From Actinomycetospora callitridis (GTDB lineage: Bacteria; Actinomycetota; Actinomycetes; Mycobacteriales; Pseudonocardiaceae): a stretch of DNA of 64,000 nucleotides. Positions 32,869-44,936 of this stretch are shown here, in pieces. The stretch is taken from contig NZ_JAQZAK010000002.1 of NCBI RefSeq assembly GCF_028737265.1, positions 744,001 through 808,000 on the forward strand, given 5' to 3'. The notes under the pieces are model-generated. The model was given only the letters and a program-made list of their open reading frames with translations. It was not told the DNA's origin and searched no databases. Both the position numbers and the translations under genes were made by a program. Each line of letters begins with the position of its first letter. The stretch's first letter is position 1.

Positions 32869-32900
32869 GGCCGGCCCCGGCGTGGGGGCCGGGGCCGGCC
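32869..32900 (-). terminator. Hairpin between rpoB and rpoC
   Basis: A perfect 12-bp stem (GGCCGGCCCCGG 32869-32880 / CCGGGGCCGGCC 32889-32900) with an 8-nt loop in the 82-nt gap. It may attenuate or process the rpoBC message, since rpoC has no other visible promoter. Confidence 0.5.
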
Positions 32901-32907
32901 GGTGCGG

Positions 32908-36387
<3,480 letters not shown>

Positions 36388-36531
36388 GATGCGTCCTTCC
36401 GGAACAACGCTGTCTGAACGCTGTCAGTAGCTTCACCGGCCGGTACGCAGCGCAGCGATCCGGTCGGCGTGGACGCGGCCCGGGCGTCGGCACACGAGGG
36501 GGCGGACAGACGTAGGGCAGCGCGATCCGAC

Positions 36532-36561
36532 AGTCTAGCCATGCATGATGGCACCTGTCGA
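36532..36561 (-). promoter_or_regulatory. rpoB promoter
   Basis: A -35 TCGACA (36561-36556; 5 of 6 to consensus) and -10 TAGACT (36537-36532) are separated by 18 bp on the minus strand. It is the best promoter match in the window and gives a leader of about 138 nt. Confidence 0.7.
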
Positions 36562-36769
36562 ACGACCCCCCCTCGTGACACGCCGGGAGGGATGTCCGCC
36601 TGGGGCGGGATCGACCTCCGGGGTCTGACGCGGGGGTGCCGCGCTGCGAACAGAGTGACCGCCCGTGCCGCCGGAGTCAAGTGGGGCGCGCCCGGTGTCG
36701 CCCGGGCGGATCGACGATCCCCGTGCAGGTCAGGCCCTACATGGACCCGATCGGGCCCGGACACGACGA
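36562..36769. other. Spacer between the mce operon terminator and the rpoB promoter
   Basis: No gene is seen. Together with the rpoB leader (36388-36531) and the hairpin at 36770-36798 it fills the 425-nt gap. Nothing else was recognised. Confidence 0.5.
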
Positions 36770-36798
36770 TGCCGGGTGGACCATCGGTCCACCCGGCA
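36770..36798 (-). terminator. Terminator of the mce operon
   Basis: A perfect 13-bp stem (TGCCGGGTGGACC 36770-36782 / GGTCCACCCGGCA 36786-36798) with a 3-nt loop, 14 nt after the last mce-associated gene. It insulates the mce operon from the rpoB promoter downstream. Confidence 0.75.
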
Positions 36799-36812
36799 GG
36801 TCGCGGGGACGA

Positions 36813-38045
36813 TCAGCGGTTCGCGGTCAGGGGGGTCAGCTCGGCGAGCTTCCAGCGGCCGTCGACGCGCTCCATCTCGAGGCGCAGGAGCCCCGGCGCG
36901 TTGGTCGACTGGCCGGTCGTCGTGCGCTGCGCCGAGAACTGCGTCAGCGCCATGACCGTCGCCCGGTCGTCCCGCATGGAGACGACGCCGATGTTCTGGA
37001 CGGTCGCGGTCTGCCGCAGCTGTTGCTGCTGCGCAGGGGTCCGGATCGTCTGGTCGAACACCGACAGGTAGCGGTCGGTGAACTGGCCCGTCGACATCGT
37101 GCGGGCGGCCTCCACGGAGTCGTCGAGCCGCGTGAAGTCGTACGAGAAGATCTTCTCGATCGACTCGCGGCTCTGCCCGACCAGCTCGGCGGTGCCCCCG
37201 ACGTCGACGACGGCCTGGTTGCTCACCGGCCCGCTGGTCCAGGCCTGACGGCCCTGCCAGAACGCGAGGCCCGCGAGCACCAGGCAGACGACGATGACGG
37301 CGACGAGGGTGACCGGGAGGGCCTTCGAGTCGCCGAAGCGGGTCAGCGTCGCGCGCTGCCGCTCGAAGCGACGCGGGACCCCGTCCGCCTCCGGCCTGCG
37401 GCCCCGCACCCGGGTGGGCCTGGCCGCCCGCGTCGGGGACGCGGCGGCGTCCTCGTCCTGCCGGCCCGGGCGCACCGTGGTGGGGGCGTCCGCGCGCGGC
37501 GTCATCCGCGTGGTCCGACGGCCCTTCGGGCGCGGCGTCGTCACCGTGGTCGCCGCGACGCCCTCCGCGACCGGCTCGGCCTCGGTGGTGGCGTCCTCAA
37601 CGGACTCCTGGGTGGCGGTCTCCGTGGAGGTCGTGGCCTCCGCGGCGGGGAGCGCCGTCGTCTCCTCGGCCGCGGTGTCGTCGACGGGGGCGGTGCCGAC
37701 CGTCGTCGTGTCGGTGGCCTCGGCGGGCTCACTCGTCTCCACGTCGTCCGTCGCCGGGGTCGCGGTGGCGGTGTCGTCGGCGCCCGCAGGCGCCGCCGGC
37801 GCGTCCGGCGCGTCATCGAGGAGGTCGGCGGGCACCGTCGTCGGGGTCGGCGCCGGTGCGGTGGACGCCGCACGAGCGGTGTCCTCGTCGGCGACGGGGG
37901 ACGCGTCGAGCGGCCCGTCGTCGAGCTCCGGGTCGGTGAGGTCGGGGCTCGCGGCCCCGGCGTGCGCGTGCTGGCGCAGGCCGGCGACCTTGGGTCGACG
38001 GGCGGCGGAGCCGGGCTTGGTGCGGGAGCGGGGTGGCACGGTCAC
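36813..38045 (-). CDS. Mce-associated membrane protein with long disordered N-terminus
   Basis: 410 aa. Residues 1-240 are low-complexity: Ala/Thr/Asp/Glu-rich, then Arg-rich. One membrane helix (about 242-264) follows, then a soluble domain of about 145 residues (VGGTAELVGQSRESIEKIFSYDF, WKLAELTPLTANR) of the Mce-associated (Mas) type, outside the membrane. Mas proteins stabilise Mce complexes in mycobacteria. It follows the first Mas gene by 25 nt and ends the operon. The N-terminal region is much longer than usual. Confidence 0.85.
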   Translation of the reverse strand: MTVPPRSRTKPGSAARRPKVAGLRQHAHAGAASPDLTDPELDDGPLDASPVADEDTARAASTAPAPTPTTVPADLLDDAPDAPAAPAGADDTATATPATDDVETSEPAEATDTTTVGTAPVDDTAAEETTALPAAEATTSTETATQESVEDATTEAEPVAEGVAATTVTTPRPKGRRTTRMTPRADAPTTVRPGRQDEDAAASPTRAARPTRVRGRRPEADGVPRRFERQRATLTRFGDSKALPVTLVAVIVVCLVLAGLAFWQGRQAWTSGPVSNQAVVDVGGTAELVGQSRESIEKIFSYDFTRLDDSVEAARTMSTGQFTDRYLSVFDQTIRTPAQQQQLRQTATVQNIGVVSMRDDRATVMALTQFSAQRTTTGQSTNAPGLLRLEMERVDGRWKLAELTPLTANR

Positions 38046-38070
38046 TCCCCCTTTCTGGTGTCGGCCGCGG

Positions 38071-38553
38071 CTACTGCTGTCCGGTCGAGGGCGTCGCCTT
38101 GGCGGCCTTCCAGCCGTCCGGCGTACGGATCATCTCGACGAGGAACAGCTGCTGCTTGGACTGGGGCTGCGCGGTGGCGCTGCGGGCGTTGACGTCGATC
38201 GCCACGATCGCCGAGGCGGTGGCCCGCTCGGGGTCGAAGGCGGTCAGGGCCGCGGAGACCGGGGTCGCGACGACCTCGGCCTGCGACTGGCGCAGGTTCT
38301 CGGCGAACTGCTGCCGCACACGCTTGTACTCGCCGAGCATCGGCTCGGTCAGCGACGACTCCGCGGCGCCGAGGTCGGCGTCGAGCGTCGAGGGCCGCAC
38401 GGTGTTGATGTTGACGACGATCTGTTCGGCGGCGTCGGTCGCCTCGTCGCGCATCGCCGCGGCGCTCGCGTTGTCGCTCTGGGTGCCCGACCACCAGTAG
38501 ACGCCGCTCGCGACGGCGGCCGCGAGGGCCAGGACCGTCAGGACGGCCAGCAC
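38071..38553 (-). CDS. Mce-associated membrane protein (start uncertain)
   Basis: 160 aa from GTG 38553: one membrane helix at the very start (VLAVLTVLALAAAVASGVYW), then a Mas-type outer domain ending EMIRTPDGWKAAKATPSTGQQ. The frame stays open upstream to the mceF stop and reads like a normal cytoplasmic tail with five consecutive Arg before the helix. That stretch has no ATG, GTG or TTG, only a CTG at 38655. Either CTG is used or the tail is not translated. The first call is conservative. Confidence 0.75.
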   Translation of the reverse strand: MLAVLTVLALAAAVASGVYWWSGTQSDNASAAAMRDEATDAAEQIVVNINTVRPSTLDADLGAAESSLTEPMLGEYKRVRQQFAENLRQSQAEVVATPVSAALTAFDPERATASAIVAIDVNARSATAQPQSKQQLFLVEMIRTPDGWKAAKATPSTGQQ

Positions 38554-38712
38554 CGTGACGGTGCGCCGTCGGCGCCGATCGGGGGTACCGGCGGGGTCGG
38601 GGGCCTCGTCGGTGTCGGGGGCCTTCTCGGCCGTCGTCGTGGACGTGGCGCTCAGCTCCTCAGGTCGTCCGCCGGGCTGTCGGGGAGCGCCCGGCGGGGT
38701 CGTGCGTGGGGG

Positions 38713-39999
38713 TCAGTCGCCCAGCCCCGGGATGATCACCGGCGGTGCGCCGCGCTCGCTGCCCTCCAGGACTCCGCCCGCGGGCAGAGAGGCCAGCGCG
38801 GTGGAGTCCTGCTGCTCATTCTGCGACGGGCCCGTCCCCCCGGCGTCGGCGGGGTTACCGGGGTTCTCCGAGTTGAACGGCGCGGGCAGGTTCTGGGCCC
38901 CACGGACGTTGACGGGCGGCGCCTCGGCACAACGGACGCTGGTGTCCATGGGGATGAAGTCCTTGGCGGTCGCCGGACGCCAGCCGGCGTCGGGCTGGAG
39001 ATAGCCGTTGGTGCAGTACGGCGGATCGGCGATGTTCAGCACGAGACCGAAGTGCACCCGTCCGTCCGGGCCGGCGTCATCGGCGTCCTTGAGGACGGAC
39101 GGGGCCGCCGCCGACAGCGCCGGGTACGTCACGAGGATCTGCTCGACGCCGGCCAGGCGCGGCTCGATGATCCGCGTGATCGTCAGCAGGTTGGCGATCG
39201 TGCGGCTGAGGTCCGGCCCCACGTCGCGGATGAGCCCCTCGAGCTGCTGGGCGGCCGGCGGGGCCGCGGTGACGAGCCGGCGCAGGTTGGGGTCGTCGGC
39301 CTTGAGCTGCGCCGTGAACAGCTGCAGGTCTCGGCTGAACGACGTGATCTGCGGTCCGAGCTGGCTCTGGGTGGTCAGCACGATCCGCCCGTCGCGCAGC
39401 AGCTGGCGCGTCTGCGGCAGGTTCGCGATCGCGTCGGGGATCAGCGCGTTGCTCGAGTCGAGCAGGCGCTGCAGGTCGGGCCCGGCCCGGTCGAACGCGT
39501 TGAAGAGCTCGTCCACGGTGGTCCGCAGCTCGGGCAGCGGGACCGACGTCGCCAGGGCGTTGACGTCGGCGAGCAGCTGGTCGACCGGCACCGGGGTCCG
39601 CGTCTGCGACACCGGGATGACCGAGTCCTCGTCGAGGTAGGGGCCGCGGTCGTTCGGCGGCTGGAGGTCCACGTACTGCTCGCCGACGGCGGACCGGTTG
39701 GCGATCACCGCCATCGACGACGTGGGGACCGGAGGCGCCTCCTGCTCGATCTCGAGATCGACCTCGAGGCCCTGCGGGGTCACCCGCATGTCCCCGACCT
39801 TGCCGATCTCGACGCCGCGGTAGCTGACCGAGGCGTCGGGGAAGATGCCGCCGGAGTCGGCCAGCTGGACCTTGGCCGTGTACGGGCCGAGGCCGATCAA
39901 CGAGTCGGCGCCGACGTAGCGCAGGCCGACGTAGCCGATGCCGATGATCGAGATGACGGCGAACAGCGCCACCAGCCGCAGCGTCTTGGTGCCGATCAT
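38713..39999 (-). CDS. mceF: Mce family protein, MceF position
   Basis: 428 aa. An N-terminal membrane helix (LRLVALFAVISIIGIGYVGL) is followed by the MlaD/Mce beta-barrel domain (about 35-115, VQLADSGGIFPDASVSYRGVEIG), a long helical part, and a Pro/Gly-rich C-terminus. Six Mce proteins form a hexameric needle that carries lipids from the outer envelope to the YrbE permease. It overlaps mceE by 4 nt. Confidence 0.93.
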   Translation of the reverse strand: MIGTKTLRLVALFAVISIIGIGYVGLRYVGADSLIGLGPYTAKVQLADSGGIFPDASVSYRGVEIGKVGDMRVTPQGLEVDLEIEQEAPPVPTSSMAVIANRSAVGEQYVDLQPPNDRGPYLDEDSVIPVSQTRTPVPVDQLLADVNALATSVPLPELRTTVDELFNAFDRAGPDLQRLLDSSNALIPDAIANLPQTRQLLRDGRIVLTTQSQLGPQITSFSRDLQLFTAQLKADDPNLRRLVTAAPPAAQQLEGLIRDVGPDLSRTIANLLTITRIIEPRLAGVEQILVTYPALSAAAPSVLKDADDAGPDGRVHFGLVLNIADPPYCTNGYLQPDAGWRPATAKDFIPMDTSVRCAEAPPVNVRGAQNLPAPFNSENPGNPADAGGTGPSQNEQQDSTALASLPAGGVLEGSERGAPPVIIPGLGD

Positions 40000-41204
40000 C
40001 CGTCGTTACCTCCGCCGAGACCGGGCAGCTGGGGAACCAGACCCGCCGTGTTCGTCGACCCCTGTGCACCCGAGCCGCCTGCTCCCCCGCCGGCCGCGTC
40101 CCCTGCCACCGGCGTCGTGCCCGGCGGCTGGAGCAACTTGAAGATCGCGTCCACGCCCGGGACCTCGGGGCTGTTGAGGATGGCGGTGAGCAGGTCCTGG
40201 ACGTTGATCTGGAGGCTGACGTCGATGTTCGCGAAGTCGCCCTTGATGACGTTGAGCGAGTTGTCCGCGAACGGGATCGTCAGCAGGATCTGGAGCGAGC
40301 CGGGCAGGGCGTCCCCCGCCTCGACGAGGTTGCGCAGGATCGGCTGCAGCGCACGCAGATCGGCGACGGTGTTGGCCTGGCTGCGGCGGATGACGTCCGT
40401 ACCGACGTCGGAGAGCCGGTTCAGCGACTGCAGCGTGCCGACGAGCAGGCCCCGCTGCTGGTTGAGCACGTCGAGGCCCGGGCCGAGGTTGTCGATGACG
40501 TTGGCGATCCGCGCCCGCTGGTCGACCAGGGTGCGGCTGAGCCGCTCCAGGGAGTCGATCGCCCGCACGATGTCGGCCTTCTGCCGGTCGAGCGTGCCCA
40601 CGAACTGGTCGAGGTTCTGCAACAGGGACCGCAGCTGGGCCTCGTTCCCCGTCGTCGCCGCGTTGAGCTCGCGGGCGATCGTCTGGACCTTCTCGACACC
40701 GCCGCCGTTGAGCAGCAGCGACAGCGCGCCGAGCACCTCCTCGACCTGCGCCCCGACGTCGGTGCGGTCGGCCGGGATCACCGTGCCGGCCGCGAGGCGG
40801 CCCTGCGGCGGGTCGGTGGGCGAGGGCATCAGCTCGACGAACTTCTCGCCGAGGAGGCTGGTCTGACGCAGGCGGGCCGTGGAGTTGGCCGGCAGGACGA
40901 CCGCGCCGTTGACCTCGACGACGACCTGGGCGGTCCATCCGTCGGGGGCGAGCGAGATCTCCCGGACGACGCCCACCGGGACGTCGTTGACGCGGACGCT
41001 GTTGTTCGGCACGAGGTCGACGACGTTGGTGAACTGCGCCGTGACCGTGTAGGGCTCGGGGCCGAGCGCGGCGCCGCCGGGTAGCGGGAGGTCCTGGAGG
41101 GACTGCAGCCCGCAGCCGGTCAGGGCGAAGAGCGCCACGACCATGAGTGCCGCCAGCCGGGTACGGCGCGGCCGGGTCGTCGACCCTCCCTGCGGCGCGC
41201 TCAC
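39996..41204 (-). CDS. mceE: Mce family lipoprotein, MceE (LprK-like)
   Basis: 402 aa with a lipoprotein signal peptide: the lipobox LTGC places the lipidated Cys at residue 31. The Mce domain follows (VTAQFTNVVDLVPNNSVRVN), then a helical region and a Gly/Ala/Thr tail. In mce operons the fifth Mce protein is the lipoprotein, which fixes the letter order here. It overlaps mceD by 4 nt and mceF by 4 nt. Confidence 0.95.
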   Translation of the reverse strand: MSAPQGGSTTRPRRTRLAALMVVALFALTGCGLQSLQDLPLPGGAALGPEPYTVTAQFTNVVDLVPNNSVRVNDVPVGVVREISLAPDGWTAQVVVEVNGAVVLPANSTARLRQTSLLGEKFVELMPSPTDPPQGRLAAGTVIPADRTDVGAQVEEVLGALSLLLNGGGVEKVQTIARELNAATTGNEAQLRSLLQNLDQFVGTLDRQKADIVRAIDSLERLSRTLVDQRARIANVIDNLGPGLDVLNQQRGLLVGTLQSLNRLSDVGTDVIRRSQANTVADLRALQPILRNLVEAGDALPGSLQILLTIPFADNSLNVIKGDFANIDVSLQINVQDLLTAILNSPEVPGVDAIFKLLQPPGTTPVAGDAAGGGAGGSGAQGSTNTAGLVPQLPGLGGGNDG

Positions 41205-42601
41205 TGCCCACCTCCGACGGTCTCGAAGCCGAGGATGCCGCTCCCGGGCTCGGTCGGTGCCGCCTCGTCGGGTGCGCCCTCTGCGCCACCGGCTCCCGGT
41301 TGCGCCGCACCACCGCCGGCGCCGGCTCCGCCTGCCGGTGCCGCCGCGTCGGGCAGCGCCGTGACGGGCACGAGCGCGTTCAGCGACGGTTGGGTGCCCA
41401 GGATGTCCAGCAGATTCTTGATCGGCGCGAGCGACAGGCCCAGGGCCGAGTTGCCGACGACCTCGCCGTCGGCGTTCGTGCCGCCCAGGAGGGCCCCGCA
41501 GACCGTCGACGCCCGCGCCACCTGGGTGAGCAGGGGGTCGGCAGGCCCCGCCAGGACGTCCGGGAGCCCCGGCTGGTTCACGAGCAGGCTGCAGATCAGC
41601 GCTCGCGGATCGAGCCCGGCGCCGAGGAGCTCCGGCGCGAGGACCGGACGCACGTCGAGCGTTCCGGACCGGGCGTTGTACGAGTTCGTGAGGTTGCCCA
41701 GGGCCAGCGGCGCGACGTTGGTGAACTCGGTGACCGCCCGGCGCTGGCGCACGAGGATGTCGGTGATGTTCGCCAGCTTGCGGACGTCGGTCCGCAGGAT
41801 GTCGCGGTTGTCCCGGATGAAGCGGGCCACGTCGTCCAGGGCCGGCGGCAGCGTCGCGAGCACCGTGGAGAGGTTGCCGCGCTCCGAGGCGAGGAACGCC
41901 GAGATGTCGGCGAGCTGGTTGTTCAGGTCGCGGACGGCGCCGTCGTTGCGGGCGAGCATGTTCGTGAACTGGCCGAGGTTGTCGACCGTCGCGAACAGGT
42001 TGTCGCGGTTGTCGGCCAGGGTGCCCACGGCGCCACCGAGCTCGGTGATCGTGCTCTTGAGCAGCTCACCGTTGCCGCCGAGGGCGCCCGCTGAGGAGCG
42101 GAGCAGCTGGTTGAGCGCCCCCGCCCGGTTCGCGCCGTTGGGGCCGAGGGACCGGGCGATCGTGTCGAGGCTCTGGTAGACGCGGTCGAGCTCGACGGGC
42201 GTGGCCGTCTTCTCGACCGGGATGATGGCACCGTCCGCCAGCTGCGGGCCGCCCTCGTAGGTCGGCCCGAGCTGGACGTACCGGTCGCTGACCAGGGTCG
42301 GGGCGACGATCACGGCCTGCGGGTTCGCCATGACCGGCGCGTCGTTGTCGACCTTGAGGGTGACGCGCACGACGTCGCCCTGGGGCACGATCTCGTCGAC
42401 CGAGCCGACCGGGATGCCCTGGATCGTCACCTCGTTCTGGGTGTAGAGGCCGACGGTGTTCTCGAAGTACGCGGTGACGGTGCGCTGACTGCCGCGCTGC
42501 AGCGCGTACCAGAGTCCGGCCGTGGCCAGGAGTGCGAGTACCAGCGCCACGGCGAGCGTGCGGGCCGCGCTCTCGAGGAACGTCGCGATGCGGTTCGACA
42601 T
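41201..42601 (-). CDS. mceD: Mce family protein MceD
   Basis: 466 aa: N-terminal membrane helix (LAVALVLALLATAGLWYAL), Mce domain (VTAYFENTVGLYTQNEVTIQ), long helices with NN(L/I)-type repeats, then an Ala/Gly/Pro-rich C-terminal 70 residues. Its start shares a base with the mceC stop; it overlaps mceE by 4 nt. Confidence 0.93.
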   Translation of the reverse strand: MSNRIATFLESAARTLAVALVLALLATAGLWYALQRGSQRTVTAYFENTVGLYTQNEVTIQGIPVGSVDEIVPQGDVVRVTLKVDNDAPVMANPQAVIVAPTLVSDRYVQLGPTYEGGPQLADGAIIPVEKTATPVELDRVYQSLDTIARSLGPNGANRAGALNQLLRSSAGALGGNGELLKSTITELGGAVGTLADNRDNLFATVDNLGQFTNMLARNDGAVRDLNNQLADISAFLASERGNLSTVLATLPPALDDVARFIRDNRDILRTDVRKLANITDILVRQRRAVTEFTNVAPLALGNLTNSYNARSGTLDVRPVLAPELLGAGLDPRALICSLLVNQPGLPDVLAGPADPLLTQVARASTVCGALLGGTNADGEVVGNSALGLSLAPIKNLLDILGTQPSLNALVPVTALPDAAAPAGGAGAGGGAAQPGAGGAEGAPDEAAPTEPGSGILGFETVGGGQ

Positions 42602-43908
42602 CAGTTGCCTCCGCCTTCGCCGCCCGCACCGCCGGGCGGCGTCCCCGCACCGGGGAGCAGCCCCCCACCGGCACCGGGCGCCAGCGCCTGGGTCAGCGCG
42701 TTCACGTCGGGCACTCCGTTCGGGAAGAGAATCTGCAACTGTTGAGGTGTCAGGCCGCCACCCAGGAGAGCCTGGAACTGCGCGAGCTGGGCCGGACTCA
42801 GTCCGGAGATCACTGCGGGCAGGTTCGTCAGGTCGACCGGACCGAGAATCTGGGCCAGCGCGTTCTGCAGAATCTGCTGCAGCAGCGCCGGGTTGAAGAG
42901 CCCGGCCAGGCTGGCCGGGTCGAGGCTCGAGCCCGGGTCGCAGTTCTGGTCGCCCGGCGGGTCGAGGTTGCAGATGTAGGCGTCGAACCAGCGCCCGTTG
43001 CCGACGACGTTGGCGAACACCCGGGCGAACGGCGCGAGCAGCCGCAGCCCGTTCTCCAGGTTCGCCGAGTTCTCCTCCAGCGTCGAGAGCACGCCGTCGA
43101 GCTGCTCGAGGGTCGGCCGCAGCGTCGCCTCGTTGTCGGCCACCAGCCCACGCAGCTGCTGGGACAGCGCGATCGTGCCGGTCAGGAGGTTGTCGATCGC
43201 TGCCTTGCGGGCCCGCAGCTCACCGAGCAGCAGGTTGCCGTCGTTGATCAGCCGCTCGACCTCGGCGTCCCTGTCGGCGAGCACCTGGGTGGTCGTTCGG
43301 GTGTTGGCGAGCAGACGGGCCAGCTCCTGGTCGCGCGAGGAGATGGTGCGCGAGAGCCGGCTCAGTCCGTCGAGCGCACCGCGCACCGGGCCGGCCGCGC
43401 CGTCGAGCGTCTCGGACAGGACCCCGAGGCTCTGGCCGAGCTGGTCGGTGTCGAGGTCCTCGACGGTCGTCGAGAGCTGTGAGAATGCCTGGATGACGTC
43501 GAACGGCGCCCGGGTGCGCTCCCGCGGGATCGAGGCGTCCGGGTCGAGCGGCGCCTCGCCGGCGGGCTCGAGGTTGATGTACTTCTGCCCGAGCACCGTC
43601 TTGATCTCGATCGACGCCGAGGTGCGGTCGCCGACCCAGGCGTCCGGCGCCTTGAACGAGATGACGACGTCCTTGCCGTCCAGCTCGAGGTCGGTGACCG
43701 TCCCGATCCGGATGCCCGCGATGCGGACGTCGTCGTCGGGCTGGACACCGGCCGACTCGCTGAAGCGCGCCGAGTACGTCGGGCCCTGCCCGATGAGGGG
43801 AAGGTCCCGGATGTTCAGGGACGCCGCGGTGAGCAGCAGCAGGATGGCGAGGCTGGCCGCGCCGATCGGCAGGGGGTTCCGCTTGCGGAACGGCTTCATC
43901 CGTTGCAT
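42601..43908 (-). CDS. mceC: Mce family protein MceC
   Basis: 435 aa: membrane helix (PIGAASLAILLLLTAASL), Mce domain (YSARFSESAGVQPDDDVRI), helical part, and a Gly-rich end. The start at 43908 overlaps mceB by 13 nt; a second ATG three codons later (MKPFRKRN) is possible and neither has a strong ribosome site. Confidence 0.92.
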   Translation of the reverse strand: MQRMKPFRKRNPLPIGAASLAILLLLTAASLNIRDLPLIGQGPTYSARFSESAGVQPDDDVRIAGIRIGTVTDLELDGKDVVISFKAPDAWVGDRTSASIEIKTVLGQKYINLEPAGEAPLDPDASIPRERTRAPFDVIQAFSQLSTTVEDLDTDQLGQSLGVLSETLDGAAGPVRGALDGLSRLSRTISSRDQELARLLANTRTTTQVLADRDAEVERLINDGNLLLGELRARKAAIDNLLTGTIALSQQLRGLVADNEATLRPTLEQLDGVLSTLEENSANLENGLRLLAPFARVFANVVGNGRWFDAYICNLDPPGDQNCDPGSSLDPASLAGLFNPALLQQILQNALAQILGPVDLTNLPAVISGLSPAQLAQFQALLGGGLTPQQLQILFPNGVPDVNALTQALAPGAGGGLLPGAGTPPGGAGGEGGGN

Positions 43909-44936
43909 CGCTGCGCCGTATCCGGGAGTTGGATCAGGGAGCCAGCATCGATCGGGGGCAGGGGGAGCGGATCGAAACTGATCGTCCCGCCCACCGCGCA
44001 GAGGTAGAAGTTGAACCAGGAGCCGTAGCTGCCGGCCCGCCCGAAGTTGTTGGCCTTCTGCGGGGTCAGGCGCAGGAATCGCTCCACGAGGTCCCGGTTG
44101 TCGTTGAGGTTGGCCGACAGCCGGCCGAGCTGGACGATGTCGTCGCGCAGCGGCGGGCGCGCCTCGTCGAGGAGGCCGGCCGTCGTCGTGGTCAGGTCGG
44201 CGATCGGCTGCAGGGTCTCCCCGATCCGGACGCGGTCGGCGGCGAGGCCGCTGACCAGCTGCTGGAGCGACACGATCAGACCGGACAGCCGCTCGTCACG
44301 GGCGTTGACCGTGTCGAGGACCGTGTTCAGGTTCGTGATCAGCGAGCCGATCACGGCGTCGCGGTCCGCGATGGTCGACGTCAGCGACGCGGTGCGGGCC
44401 AGCAGGGAGTTGACCGTGCCGCCCTCGCCCTGGAGCACCTGGATGATCTCGAACGACAGCTGGTTGATGTCGGCAGGGTTCAGCGCCTGGAACAGCGGCT
44501 TGAAGCCGTTGAACACCACCGTGAGGTTCAGCGGCGGGCGGGTCTGGTTCACCGGGATGGTCGCCCCGGGCCGCAGCATCGCGTTCATGGGTCCGTTGCC
44601 GCGAGCGACCTCGAGGTACCGCTGCCCGACGAGGTTCTGGTACTTGATCGAGAAGATCGACCCGGCCGGCAGCTTGCGGGCCTCATCGACCTTGAACGAG
44701 ACCTCGGCGGTGTCGCGGTCGACCAGCTGCACGTCGGTCACCTGGCCGACCCGGACCCCGGCGATGCGCACGTCGCTGCCCGCGATGAGACCCGAGGCGT
44801 CGGTGAAGCGCGCCTTGTAGTCCTCGGTGCTGCCGAAGTACGAGTTCTGGACGGCCGTGAGCAGCACGGCCACCGAGAGCACCGTGACGACGGTGAAGAT
44901 CGCCAGCTTGATCAGCGGCGCCGCGAGACCCCTCAC
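43896..44936 (-). CDS. mceB: Mce family protein MceB
   Basis: 346 aa, normal for MceB: membrane helix (LIKLAIFTVVTVLSVAVLL), Mce domain (YKARFTDASGLIAGSDVRIA), helices, and a short Cys-containing end (FYLCAVGG, DTAQRCNG) typical of the B subunit. It overlaps mceA by 4 nt. Confidence 0.94.
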   Translation of the reverse strand: MRGLAAPLIKLAIFTVVTVLSVAVLLTAVQNSYFGSTEDYKARFTDASGLIAGSDVRIAGVRVGQVTDVQLVDRDTAEVSFKVDEARKLPAGSIFSIKYQNLVGQRYLEVARGNGPMNAMLRPGATIPVNQTRPPLNLTVVFNGFKPLFQALNPADINQLSFEIIQVLQGEGGTVNSLLARTASLTSTIADRDAVIGSLITNLNTVLDTVNARDERLSGLIVSLQQLVSGLAADRVRIGETLQPIADLTTTTAGLLDEARPPLRDDIVQLGRLSANLNDNRDLVERFLRLTPQKANNFGRAGSYGSWFNFYLCAVGGTISFDPLPLPPIDAGSLIQLPDTAQRCNG

